This document shows, in pieces, positions 1-8,343 of a stretch of DNA of 64,000 nucleotides; within the stretch, counting starts at the first letter, position 1, and each line of letters opens with the position of its first letter. Location of the stretch: assembly GCA_903910555.1 (NCBI GenBank), contig CAIVZZ010000001.1, forward strand, positions 186,001 to 250,000, in the 5' to 3' direction. The stretch comes from an uncultured Gemmatimonadota bacterium (GTDB taxonomy: Bacteria; Gemmatimonadota; Gemmatimonadetes; Gemmatimonadales; Gemmatimonadaceae). The position numbers and the translations under genes were made by a program. The notes beneath the pieces were generated by a model. The model searched no databases. It was not told where the DNA came from and was given only the letters and a program-made list of their open reading frames with translations.

Positions 1-52
1 ACGACCGGGTAACACCGCCGTCGTAAACGGCATCAACATCAGGAGTTCGCCC

Positions 53-652
53 ATGGCGCGCCTTTCGTTCGTTCGTGCACTCATGCTCAGCGTATTGCTC
101 CCGCTCGCTGCGGCCGCGCAATCGCAGACTGCGGTTTTCTCCGGCGGCTGCTTCTGGGGTGTCGACGCAGTCTTCAAGCACGTCAAAGGCGTCTCGAAAG
201 TCGTTTCCGGCTATTCCGGCGGCGAAGCCGCAACGGCTCACTACGATATCGTGAGCGAAGGAACCTCCGGCCACGCCGAATCGGTGCAGGTGACGTTCGA
301 TCCCGCGGTCGTCAGCTACGCGACGCTGCTCAAGGTGTTTTTCTCGGTCGCGCACGATCCCACCGAGCTCAATCATCAGGGGCCCGACGACGGGACGCAG
401 TACCGCTCGGCGATCTGGTACGCGAACGCCGATCAACAGGCTGCCGCACAAAAAGCGATCGCGGATCTCACCGCAGCGAAAGTCTACAAGAAACCGATCG
501 TCACGCAGGTCGCGCCGCTCAAGAAGTTCTACGCGGCCGAGGATTACCACCAGAACTATCTGGCACTGCACCCGACGCAGCCATACATCGTCTACAACGA
601 CATTCCGAAAGTCGAAAACTTGAAGGCGAAGTACCCGGACTTGTACCGCTAG
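53..652 (+). CDS. msrA: peptide-methionine (S)-S-oxide reductase MsrA, secreted form
   Basis: MsrA reduces methionine-S-sulfoxide in oxidised proteins. The family active-site motif GCFWG is present, with the catalytic cysteine at about residue 33, followed by the conserved GYSGG and the DPTELNHQGPD region of the fold. The first ~22 residues form a signal peptide (basic start, hydrophobic core, AAA-QS cleavage region), so the enzyme probably works in the periplasm, repairing exported proteins. At 199 residues it has the normal length for a single-domain MsrA; no MsrB domain is fused. The start ATG has a GGAG ribosome site about 9 bases upstream. It converges with the transporter gene that ends 9 bases downstream. 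Confidence 0.95.
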   Translation: MARLSFVRALMLSVLLPLAAAAQSQTAVFSGGCFWGVDAVFKHVKGVSKVVSGYSGGEAATAHYDIVSEGTSGHAESVQVTFDPAVVSYATLLKVFFSVAHDPTELNHQGPDDGTQYRSAIWYANADQQAAAQKAIADLTAAKVYKKPIVTQVAPLKKFYAAEDYHQNYLALHPTQPYIVYNDIPKVENLKAKYPDLYR

Positions 653-661
653 TAAACCAGC

Positions 662-1930
662 TCAGCTCCGTCCCGCCCGCGCCTCGGCGATCTCCACGAT
701 CGCCGAGGCGCGCATGTTTTCATCGAACTCGTTTTCGCTGCGCGAGATCACAAGCGTCGCCGCACCGTTGCCGATCAGGTTCGTGATCGAACGCGCCTGG
801 CTCATGAACCGGTCGACGCCCAGGAGCAGCGCAATGCCCTCGATGGGGACGACTTTCATGGCCGAGAGCGTGCTCGCGAGCACGATGAATCCGGATCCCG
901 TCACACCGGCCGCTCCCTTCGACGTAATCATCAAGACCGCGAGAATCCCGAGCTGCTGGACGAGCGTGAGCGGCACGCCGTAGACCTGCGCCAGAAAGAG
1001 CGTCGCCATCGAGAGATAGATACTCGTCCCGTCGAGGTTGAACGAATACCCCGTCGGCACCACGAGCCCCACCACCGGCCGCGCGCAGCCGTAGCGCTCG
1101 AGCTTTGCCATCAGCCCCGGCAGCGCGGCTTCGGACGAACTCGTCCCGACGACAATTAGTATCTCTTCGCGAATATATTTCAGGTACTGCCACAGGCTGA
1201 ACCCGTACCAGCGCAGGACCGCATTCATCACGATGAAGATGAACAGGAACATCGTGAGATAGACGTCGAACATCAGGCGGCCGAGCGGGAGCAGCGTCTG
1301 CAGGCCGAAGGTGCCGATGGTGTACGCCATCGCACCGAACGCGCCAAGCGGCGCGACTTTCATAATGAGTTCGACGATCGCAAAAAACGCTTCGAGCGTC
1401 GACTCCAGCACACCGGTGAGTGCGTCGGCCTTCTTGCCGAGCGTTACCAGTGCAAAGCCGAACAGAATGGCGAAGAAGACAATCTGCAGGATATCGCCCT
1501 GTGCGAACGCGTCGACCGGACTCGACGGCACGATATGCGTGATGAAGTCGGCGAACTTCATCGATTGCCCCTGCGTCGCGTATTGCGACACGTCGCCCCT
1601 CGGCATCGCGTTGGCATCGAGCCCGGCGCCCGGCTTGGCAAAGTTGACCACGGTAAGCCCGATCGCGAGCGCGAACGTCGTGACCACCTCGAAATACAGG
1701 AAAGCCTTTCCCGCCACGCGTCCGATCTTCTTCACGTCGGCCACTCGCGCGATGCCCAGCACGATCGTCAGGAAGATGATCGGCCCGATCACCATCTTCA
1801 CCAATTTCACGAACGTGTCGCCGAGCGGCCGCATTTGCTTCGCGAGCGACGGGTCGAGCGCGCCGAGCGCGACGCCGACGACAACGGCGAAGATCACTTG
1901 GGCGGTAAGGTTGCGTGCGAGTCTTTTCAC
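662..1930 (-). CDS. dicarboxylate/amino acid:cation symporter (DctA/GltP family)
   Basis: A 422-residue inner-membrane secondary transporter of the DAACS family, which takes up C4-dicarboxylates or glutamate/aspartate with protons or sodium. The family signatures are visible: a serine-rich hairpin loop (TSSSEAALPG), the NLDGTSIY stretch of the substrate/cation site and a second re-entrant loop near TSKGAAGVTGSGF. About eight hydrophobic helices are present and the length is typical. The start is a GTG (reverse complement of 1928-1930). Substrate cannot be decided between succinate/fumarate and glutamate from sequence reading alone. It is convergent with msrA and downstream of the glycoside hydrolase gene on the same strand (22-base gap), so the two may be co-transcribed. 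Confidence 0.93.
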   Translation of the reverse strand: MKRLARNLTAQVIFAVVVGVALGALDPSLAKQMRPLGDTFVKLVKMVIGPIIFLTIVLGIARVADVKKIGRVAGKAFLYFEVVTTFALAIGLTVVNFAKPGAGLDANAMPRGDVSQYATQGQSMKFADFITHIVPSSPVDAFAQGDILQIVFFAILFGFALVTLGKKADALTGVLESTLEAFFAIVELIMKVAPLGAFGAMAYTIGTFGLQTLLPLGRLMFDVYLTMFLFIFIVMNAVLRWYGFSLWQYLKYIREEILIVVGTSSSEAALPGLMAKLERYGCARPVVGLVVPTGYSFNLDGTSIYLSMATLFLAQVYGVPLTLVQQLGILAVLMITSKGAAGVTGSGFIVLASTLSAMKVVPIEGIALLLGVDRFMSQARSITNLIGNGAATLVISRSENEFDENMRASAIVEIAEARAGRS

Positions 1931-1952
1931 GACGGGAGAAGAAAGGTGTCTG

Positions 1953-3509
1953 TCAGGGTACGCGCAATGCCGACACAGCGCTCATTGCACCCGCGCGGCC
2001 GACTGCCGTGACGGCAATGAGGTCGATCCGCGTTGCATCACGCGACGACGATACGCCGAATGCGCGCGTGGATCCGTCGACGATCTGCGTGTTCCATAGG
2101 CCGCCTGCGCGCAGCTGGATCACCCACCATCGAACGGCCACGCCGACCGCGGGCGCGACGAGAAGTGAATCGCCCTGCGCCGTTCGTTTGAGCCCGGCGA
2201 TCGGCGCGGCCTGCGCGCCGCTGATCATCCACGGCGAGTCTGGCACGAGTGCGGGCTGCGCGTAGACGGTGCGCCGAAGCACCGTCCCGACGCTGTCGCG
2301 ATCCGAGAGAAACGCTTCCATCGAGAAATGCACTTCGCCATCGACCGCCGGCTGGTCGCGTGTCGCGAGCACCTGCGCGACAAGTTCACCGCGACGCCAT
2401 TCGGTCGCCGCGCCCGTGCGAACGCCCGACGTGTAGAGGCCGGGCCAGAGGTGCCGCTGCATTGCGTTCTGCTCGGCCCACCATTTCAGAAGAAGCCCAT
2501 AGCTCCGCTCTTCGTCCACACGGCGATAGAGCTGCGGCGTGAGATAGTCGACCCACCCTTTCATGAACCATTTTCGCGAATCGGCATAGAGCGTCGCATA
2601 TGCATCGAGCCCGGTGGTGACCGACGCGGGATAGCCGGGGCGCCAGAGCTGAAATGGCGAGATCCCGAACTTCACCCACGGTTTCTCTTTGGCGATTTCC
2701 GCGTGCAATGTCTCAATGAGATCGTCGACGTTCGAGCGGCGCCAATCGTCGCGGGCAAGCTTGCCGCCGCGCTTCTTGTACGCCTTCCAGCTGCGGTCAT
2801 CGGGAAAATCGGTGGACCCGTTCGGACGGCGCTCGGGGTACGGATAGAAATAGTCGTCGAGGTGCACGCCATCGATGTCGTATCGCTTCACGACATCGAG
2901 CACGACACGCAGAGTCTGTGCGCGCACTTCGGGTTCACCGGGATCCATCCAGAGCTGCGTTCCGTACTTCTTCACGAGCTCCGGATGCCGGCGCGCGATG
3001 TGCGTTGCTGCGAGCGGGCCTTTCGCCGACGGCTCCTTCGCACGATACGGATTGAACCACGCGTGCAGCTCAAGCCCGCGCGCATGCGCCTGCTCGACCG
3101 CGAACTGCAGCGGATCCCATAGCGGCGCGGGCGGAAGTCCCTGCTTCCCCGTCAAATATTCCGACCACGGTTCGATCTTCGATTCATAGAGCGCATCGCC
3201 GGCCGGCCGCACCTGCAGCAACACAGCGTTGAGGCCCAGTGCGGCGGCGCGATCGAGCAGCGCCGTCAGTTCCGCTTTTGCGAGTGACGGCGGCAGGCCG
3301 GGTCGCGACGGCCAGTCGAGATTGCGCACGCTCGCCACCCACACGCCACGAAACTCGCGCATCACCGGCGGCGCGATGCACGCGGTGTCGGACTGCGGAC
3401 ATGGCAGCGCGACGGTCGCGGCAGCGGCCGCGCGCGCGGTTTGTCCGCGCAGTGCAGGTGGGCCCGCAGCGGCGGCGATCAATGCGGCCGCCACGCCAAT
3501 GCGCCGCAC
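1953..3509 (-). CDS. GHL10-type (DUF187) family 10-like glycosylhydrolase, secreted
   Basis: The body matches the glycosyl-hydrolase-like GHL10 family: an N-terminal EFRGVWVASVRNLDWPS strand, VRPAGDALY, HAWFNPYRA and the GVHLDDYFYPYP segment, with aspartates at the end of a barrel strand as expected of a TIM-barrel hydrolase acting on polysaccharide. After the ~350-residue barrel comes a fibronectin-like tail. The start is placed at the GTG at 3509, which shares one base with the TAG stop of the SCO1-like gene and gives a clear signal peptide (VRRIGVAAALIAAAAG); the reading frame stays open further upstream, but that part overlaps the SCO1 gene and looks non-coding. About 518 residues. The natural substrate is unknown; peptidoglycan or exopolysaccharide glycan is plausible. 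Confidence 0.85.
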   Translation of the reverse strand: MRRIGVAAALIAAAAGPPALRGQTARAAAAATVALPCPQSDTACIAPPVMREFRGVWVASVRNLDWPSRPGLPPSLAKAELTALLDRAAALGLNAVLLQVRPAGDALYESKIEPWSEYLTGKQGLPPAPLWDPLQFAVEQAHARGLELHAWFNPYRAKEPSAKGPLAATHIARRHPELVKKYGTQLWMDPGEPEVRAQTLRVVLDVVKRYDIDGVHLDDYFYPYPERRPNGSTDFPDDRSWKAYKKRGGKLARDDWRRSNVDDLIETLHAEIAKEKPWVKFGISPFQLWRPGYPASVTTGLDAYATLYADSRKWFMKGWVDYLTPQLYRRVDEERSYGLLLKWWAEQNAMQRHLWPGLYTSGVRTGAATEWRRGELVAQVLATRDQPAVDGEVHFSMEAFLSDRDSVGTVLRRTVYAQPALVPDSPWMISGAQAAPIAGLKRTAQGDSLLVAPAVGVAVRWWVIQLRAGGLWNTQIVDGSTRAFGVSSSRDATRIDLIAVTAVGRAGAMSAVSALRVP

Positions 3510-4099
3510 TACATCAACCGCTTGAGGTCGGACGCAATTTCCTCGGGCTTCGAGCCGGGCGCGAACACGAACGTCATCTTGCCGTCGCTGTCGACGAAAA
3601 ACACGCCCGCCGGATGCGACACGCCGTACTCGTCCGCTTTCATTCCCGGCATCTCTTCGTGCGCGACCGCAAATCCCCACGCGGTTTTGATCCCGTCGAG
3701 TTGCGCCGTGGGAACGACGAGCCCGACGAACGCCGGATCAAACTGTTTTGCATAACGTGCCGCGATTTCCGGTGTGTCGCGTTCGGGGTCGACACTGACG
3801 AACAAGAATCGCACACGCGATCCCGCCGACCCAAGCAGCGCCTTCGCGCGCGCCCAGTCGGTGAGCGTCGTCGGGCACGCATCCGGACAATGCGTGTAAC
3901 CGAAGTAGACGAACGCGGGCTGCCCGCGCTGCGCGGCGAGATCGAACGCGCGGCCCGTTTGATCGGCGAGATGCAGCGGCGGCGCAGGCTGCGGATCAGC
4001 GATGACCGTGCCGTGCTCGGGCGGCTTTTGCGCGCACGCCAGAATTGTCACCAAGGCGGCGGCCGTGAACATGCGAACGAGTCGCGCAGGCGTGATCAT
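3509..4099 (-). CDS. SCO1/SenC/PrrC-like copper-binding lipoprotein
   Basis: SCO proteins are thioredoxin-fold copper chaperones/thiol reductases for the CuA centre of cytochrome c oxidase. The copper motif CPDAC is present (Cys ~71 and ~75, within GYTHCPDACPTT), as is the distal histidine in GVSHPAGVFF. The N-terminus has a lipobox (ILAC, Cys 22), so the protein should be anchored to the outer face of the inner membrane. 196 residues is normal for the family. The next gene (GHL10) begins at its stop codon with a one-base overlap, indicating translational coupling, although no functional link between the two is obvious. No cytochrome oxidase genes lie in the window. Confidence 0.93.
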   Translation of the reverse strand: MITPARLVRMFTAAALVTILACAQKPPEHGTVIADPQPAPPLHLADQTGRAFDLAAQRGQPAFVYFGYTHCPDACPTTLTDWARAKALLGSAGSRVRFLFVSVDPERDTPEIAARYAKQFDPAFVGLVVPTAQLDGIKTAWGFAVAHEEMPGMKADEYGVSHPAGVFFVDSDGKMTFVFAPGSKPEEIASDLKRLM

Positions 4100-4119
4100 A
4101 GAGTCAAAGGTAACTCAGC

Positions 4120-4905
4120 TCACGCCGTTTTTTTTCTCCACGGCACAAACGCCGACGTGGTGCGCTGATACTCCCGATACTCCACCGGTCGCGATTTCAC
4201 CGCGTGCTCCTCGGTCAGTGGAATCCCCGAAACCCGCAGCAGGAAGTACAGCATCAACGCCGGACACCCGATCGCGACCCACCCATTCGGCGATCCGAGC
4301 GCGAACGTCGCGAACGCACACCACACCAGCCACTCGAAGAAATAATTTGGGTGCCGGGAATAATTCCAAAGCCCGACCTGACACACACGCCCGCGATTCG
4401 TCTTGTCCGCCTTGAATCGCCTCAGCTGCGAATCCGCCGCGCTTTCACCCGCGATCGACACGAGCCACAGCACCGCACCGGCGATCTCGAAAAAACCAAT
4501 CCCACTCCTCGGGTTCACCGCCGCGAACAAAAACGGCACCGCGAGAAAAACATCGAGCGCCCCCTGCATCAGAAAAAATCCCAGGAACTTCGCTGCGATA
4601 TTCGTGCGCCATTTCTCGCGGATCGTGCGATACCGCCCGTCTTCGGGCTCGCGGCCAACGCGCGTCGCCAGATGAAACGTGAGCCGCAAACTCCAGCCGC
4701 CGCCGAGCACCGCGGCGAGAATCCGCCGGGTCGGATCGCCCGATCCGAACGCAGCATAGAGCACCGCCAGCATTCCGATCCCCGCCGCCCATCCGACATC
4801 AACGACACCCGCATTGCGAATTCGCAGATGCAGCGCCCACAGCCCGGCCATCAGCGTAAGTGTCACCGCGGCCCCGGCCGCACTCAGCCTCATTGCTTCG
4901 TTCAT
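4120..4905 (-). CDS. DUF1295 integral membrane protein (steroid 5-alpha-reductase-like fold)
   Basis: A 261-residue polytopic membrane protein of the DUF1295 family, related to isoprenylcysteine methyltransferases and steroid 5-alpha-reductases. The diagnostic C-terminal segment YSRHPNYFFEW is present, in a region that in related enzymes binds SAM or NADPH. About six to seven hydrophobic helices can be seen. Substrate is unknown for most bacterial members. It lies just downstream of a divergent gene for a beta-propeller lipoprotein and 20 bases upstream of the SCO1-like gene on the same strand, so it may head a small operon with SCO1 and the GHL10 hydrolase. Confidence 0.85.
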   Translation of the reverse strand: MNEAMRLSAAGAAVTLTLMAGLWALHLRIRNAGVVDVGWAAGIGMLAVLYAAFGSGDPTRRILAAVLGGGWSLRLTFHLATRVGREPEDGRYRTIREKWRTNIAAKFLGFFLMQGALDVFLAVPFLFAAVNPRSGIGFFEIAGAVLWLVSIAGESAADSQLRRFKADKTNRGRVCQVGLWNYSRHPNYFFEWLVWCAFATFALGSPNGWVAIGCPALMLYFLLRVSGIPLTEEHAVKSRPVEYREYQRTTSAFVPWRKKTA

Positions 4906-4983
4906 TGCCGCCTCATGTTTGCTTCATGCGTGCCTCATGGCCCGGTGCATGTTCGGATCGTACCTTGCCACTCTCCCCGCCAC

Positions 4984-5019
4984 AAGAAACCGATCAAGAA
5001 ACCGAACAAGAAACCAAGC
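4984..5019 (+). repeat. three tandem copies of a 12-bp unit
   Basis: Three consecutive 12-base units of the form AAGAAACCGATC (third copy diverged in the last bases) occupy the leader of the following lipoprotein gene, ending 9 bases before its ATG. The repeat overlaps the place where a ribosome site would be expected, and no good Shine-Dalgarno is otherwise visible. Confidence 0.7.
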
Positions 5020-5028
5020 GAGACGCAC

Positions 5029-6126
5029 ATGGCTTTCATGCGAGTTTTCTTTTCGGCCGTCGCCGTCGCCGCATGTTCCGGCGCCACGCAGTCGGCTGCG
5101 ACCACCGGCGCTGCCGCTCCACAGCCGATCGCAGCCGGTCCTGCGGCATGGCAGCGCCAAACGGTTCCCTCCACCGCGAGCTGCCGCAGCATGTCAGCGG
5201 CGAGCGCACTCGTCGCATGGGCCGGATGCACAACGGGCCATGTGTTCCGCACGCTCGACGGCGGCGCGACATGGACGGTGGATACAGTCGCCGGCGCCGC
5301 ACGTCTCGATTTCCGCGGGATCAAGGCGATCGACGCGAATACCGCAGTCATCGCGAGCGCCGGTGCAGCCGAACAAGGCCAGGCCCACATATATCGAACG
5401 GTCGACGGCGGAAAAAATTGGTCGCTCACATGGAGTGATACGACCAAAGGCATCTTCCTGGATGGCCTCGCATTCTGGGACGCACGCCACGGCTTCACAT
5501 TCAGCGATCCCGTCGGCGGCAAGCTCGTGATCCTTACCACTGACGACGGCGGCGCAAGCTGGACTCGCACCGCGCCCGCAAATATTCCGCCCGTTCTCCC
5601 GAACGAAGCCGCATTCGCGGCGAGCAACACACAGCTCGCCGTGCAAGGCACGTCGAACGCATGGATCGCGACCGGCGGCGGCAAAGAAGCCCGCGTATTT
5701 CGCTCGACCGATCGCGGCCGCACGTGGAGCGTGTCGTCCAGCGGGCTCCCGGGCGGAACGAGCGCCGGACTCTTCGGCATCGCCTTCGCCGACGCACTCC
5801 ACGGACTCGCCGTCGGTGGCGATTACGCCATCGCACGCGGCCCCACCGACCGCGCACTCCGCACCAGCGATGGCGGCATCACCTGGGTCAGTGCCGGATC
5901 GAACGCGCCGGACGGTGTGACAACCGGCCTCGCATTCGTGCCGAACAGCTCGCCTCCAACATTCGTCGCTGTCGGCGCGCACGGCACGGCGATCACGCGC
6001 GACTTTGGTGCGTCGTGGACGTACGGCGACACACTCACCTATTGGGGAGTCAGCGTCGCCGGATCCACCGCCTGGGCTACTGGTCCGCGCGGACGCGTCG
6101 CAAAATACACCGGCTTGCCGAAGTAA
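5029..6126 (+). CDS. Ycf48/sialidase-like beta-propeller lipoprotein
   Basis: The protein is built of repeated blades carrying the motif TxDGGxTW (for example TLDGGATWTV, TVDGGKNW, TTDDGGASW, TSDGGITW), typical of Ycf48-like/BNR repeat propellers. Seven or so blades fit the 365 residues. The N-terminus (MAFMRVFFSAVAVAAC) ends in a lipobox-like VAAC, so it is probably lipid-anchored in the periplasm. The open frame extends ~800 bases upstream, but that part is antisense to the DUF1295 gene and compositionally odd; the ATG at 5029 (or 5038) is the sensible start. In photosynthetic organisms Ycf48 helps assemble photosystem II; here the function is unknown, and protein binding or glycan recognition is possible. 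Confidence 0.82.
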   Translation: MAFMRVFFSAVAVAACSGATQSAATTGAAAPQPIAAGPAAWQRQTVPSTASCRSMSAASALVAWAGCTTGHVFRTLDGGATWTVDTVAGAARLDFRGIKAIDANTAVIASAGAAEQGQAHIYRTVDGGKNWSLTWSDTTKGIFLDGLAFWDARHGFTFSDPVGGKLVILTTDDGGASWTRTAPANIPPVLPNEAAFAASNTQLAVQGTSNAWIATGGGKEARVFRSTDRGRTWSVSSSGLPGGTSAGLFGIAFADALHGLAVGGDYAIARGPTDRALRTSDGGITWVSAGSNAPDGVTTGLAFVPNSSPPTFVAVGAHGTAITRDFGASWTYGDTLTYWGVSVAGSTAWATGPRGRVAKYTGLPK

Positions 6127-6131
6127 CGCGG

Positions 6132-6884
6132 ATGGTCGCCGTCGCACTCGCCCTCGCGCTCATTATCGGACTCACGCTCGGCTTGTTCGGCGGCGGCGGA
6201 TCGATTCTCACCGTGCCCGTCTTCGTGTACGTCCTCGGCTTCGATCCCAAGCTCGCGATCGTGATGAGTTATCCGGTCGTGGGCGCGACAAGTCTTGTCG
6301 GCGCAATCGGACATTGGCGCGCCGGAAATGTCCGGCTCTCCAGTGCGGTGATCTTCGGACTCGTCGCAATGGCGGGCTCGTTCGCCGGAGCGCGCGCCTC
6401 CGGACTGCTCGACGGTCGCGCACAGCTCCTGATCCTCGGCGTCGTCATGGCAGCGGCCGCAGTGATGATGCTGCGTTCGGCTGCGCGCGACACGGCGGCG
6501 GTTGTCGAGCCCAGAGCGCCGTCGAGCGCGCTGTATGTCGTCGCCCTGTCAGTCGGCGCGCTCACCGGAGTCATTGGCATCGGCGGTGGCTTCCTCATTG
6601 TGCCCGCACTGGTCTGGTTCGGCCAGGTGCCGATTCGCGAGGCCGTGGGCACATCGCTGCTCGTGATCGCGATGAATTGCGTGTCCGGATATCTCGGGCA
6701 TCGCGACGCCACCGGGATTCCGTGGTACTACGTGGTAACTTTCAGTGCGTTCGCGATCGTGGGAATTCTCGTAGGCACCGGATTCGCACGTTTCGTTCCG
6801 CAGCGCACGCTGAAAAAAGGGTTCGCGATGCTGCTGCTCGTGATCGCGGCGCTCGTGCTCTGGCAAAATCACGCAAAACTGTAG
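6132..6884 (+). CDS. TauE/SafE-family sulfite/organosulfonate exporter
   Basis: A 250-residue permease with two homologous halves, each opening with a glycine-rich loop (GLFGGGGSILTVP and GVIGIGGGFLIVP), the hallmark of TauE/SafE (DUF81). About eight transmembrane helices are visible. The ATG at 6132 lies 5 bases after the stop of the preceding gene. It is followed, 22 bases later, by a persulfide dioxygenase/rhodanese fusion, the association seen in sulfide-oxidation operons, where the transporter is thought to export sulfite or thiosulfate. That context favours an inorganic sulfur substrate. Confidence 0.9.
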   Translation: MVAVALALALIIGLTLGLFGGGGSILTVPVFVYVLGFDPKLAIVMSYPVVGATSLVGAIGHWRAGNVRLSSAVIFGLVAMAGSFAGARASGLLDGRAQLLILGVVMAAAAVMMLRSAARDTAAVVEPRAPSSALYVVALSVGALTGVIGIGGGFLIVPALVWFGQVPIREAVGTSLLVIAMNCVSGYLGHRDATGIPWYYVVTFSAFAIVGILVGTGFARFVPQRTLKKGFAMLLLVIAALVLWQNHAKL

Positions 6885-6906
6885 TCGTTGAGGAGAGATC
6901 GAACGG

Positions 6907-8328
6907 ATGTTTTTCAAACGTTTTTATGACGCAGGGCTGGCGCAGGCGAGTTATCTGATCGGCTGCGATGCGAGCGGCGAAGCGGTGGTGATCGATGCGA
7001 ATCGCGACATCGCGCAGTATCTGTCGGCCGCGGCCGCGGAGCGGCTGCGCATCACCCGCGTCACTGAAACACATATTCATGCCGACTTCGTATCGGGAAG
7101 CCGCGAACTCGCGGAGCGCACCGGGGCGACGCTGCTGCTGTCGGCCGAAGGCGGCCGCGACTGGCAATACGGGTTCGCCACGAGCGATGGCGCCGCGCCG
7201 CTGCACGACGGCGATGTATTTCAGGCGGGCCGGGTTCGCTTCGATGTGATGCACACCCCCGGCCACACGCCCGAGCATCTCGCGTTTGTCGTCACTGATC
7301 TCGCCACCTCCGATCGTCCCGTCGGCCTGCTGTCCGGCGACTGCGTGTTCGTCGGCGATGTCGGCCGGCCGGATCTGCTCGAACGCGCTGCGAAAATCGC
7401 CGGCACGATGGAAGAGGCGGCGCACGCGCTCTTTCGCTCGCTCACGCGCATCCGCGACCTCCCCGATTTCGTGCAGCTCTGGCCGGGCCACGGCGCGGGT
7501 TCGGCCTGCGGCAAAGCGCTCGGTGCGATGCCGCAGTCGACCATCGGTTACGAGCGTATCGCGAACTGGGGTCTCACAACGCTCGACGAAAATGCGTTTG
7601 TGACCGAAGTACTCGCGGGACAACCCGAGCCGCCGGTGTACTTCGCCGAGATGAAACGGATCAACCGCGACGGCCCGCCGCTGCTCCGCGAGTGGCCGCA
7701 ACCCGAGCGCCTCGAGCCGCGTTTTCTGAGCCCGATTCTCTCGCGTCGAGGAATCGTCGTCGACACGCGCTCCGCCGAATCTTTTGCGAGCGGCCACGCG
7801 CCGGGCACGATCAATCTTCCGCTCGGCAAATCGTTTTCGACGTGGGCCGGCTGGCTGCTCCCGTACGACGGGGACATCTATCTCATTGCGGCTGCTCAGA
7901 GCGATGCCGCGCACGCTGCGCGTGAGATGGCGAAGATCGGCCTCGACCGCGTCATCGGATGGTTCCCAGCCGAAGCGCTCGCGGTATGGTCGGACGCAGG
8001 CGGGGTGGTTGAGCGCGTGACGCAGACGTCGTCCGCCGCGATTGCCGCGCGCGTGACGAGCGGCGAAGTGACGGTAATCGACGTGCGGAACGCGTCGGAG
8101 TGGGCGCATGGCCACCTGCCGGGCGCGCTGCACATACCCGTTGGCTATCTCGCAGCGCGACTCGCGGAGATCCCTCGAGGGCTGCCCGTCGTCGTGCAGT
8201 GCCAGGGCGGCACGCGTTCATCAATCGCGGCGGGCGTCTTGCTCAGTCTCGGAGTGCGCGATGTCATCAACCTTCGCGGCGGCTATGACGAATGGAGGCG
8301 CGAAGCGCTCCCGATCGTGCACGACTAA
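6907..8328 (+). CDS. CstB-like persulfide dioxygenase: MBL domain plus two rhodanese domains
   Basis: Residues 1-250 form an ETHE1-type metallo-beta-lactamase domain: iron ligands in THIHAD (His 56, His 58, Asp 60), HTPGHTPEH, SGDCVFVGDVGRPDLL and LWPGHGAGSACG. Residues ~265-360 form a rhodanese-like domain without a catalytic cysteine, and ~365-473 a second rhodanese domain with an active-site loop CQGGTRS (Cys 432). This is the layout of the CstB family, which oxidises persulfide to sulfite and moves sulfane sulfur to make thiosulfate. The gene follows the TauE-like exporter, so together they form a sulfide/persulfide detoxification unit. A GGAGAG-type ribosome site precedes the ATG. 473 residues is close to the family norm. 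Confidence 0.92.
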   Translation: MFFKRFYDAGLAQASYLIGCDASGEAVVIDANRDIAQYLSAAAAERLRITRVTETHIHADFVSGSRELAERTGATLLLSAEGGRDWQYGFATSDGAAPLHDGDVFQAGRVRFDVMHTPGHTPEHLAFVVTDLATSDRPVGLLSGDCVFVGDVGRPDLLERAAKIAGTMEEAAHALFRSLTRIRDLPDFVQLWPGHGAGSACGKALGAMPQSTIGYERIANWGLTTLDENAFVTEVLAGQPEPPVYFAEMKRINRDGPPLLREWPQPERLEPRFLSPILSRRGIVVDTRSAESFASGHAPGTINLPLGKSFSTWAGWLLPYDGDIYLIAAAQSDAAHAAREMAKIGLDRVIGWFPAEALAVWSDAGGVVERVTQTSSAAIAARVTSGEVTVIDVRNASEWAHGHLPGALHIPVGYLAARLAEIPRGLPVVVQCQGGTRSSIAAGVLLSLGVRDVINLRGGYDEWRREALPIVHD

Positions 8329-8343
8329 TCGGCTGCCACGGCG

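Noticed and set aside
4204-5028. An upstream extension of the Ycf48-like gene
   Set aside because: The extension is antisense to the DUF1295 gene and its translation is Arg/Pro/His-rich with no fold; the lipobox start at 5029 fits better.
6742-8133. A 463-codon open frame on the minus strand
   Set aside because: It is antisense to TauE and the CstB-like gene; it is basic, without motifs or a ribosome site.
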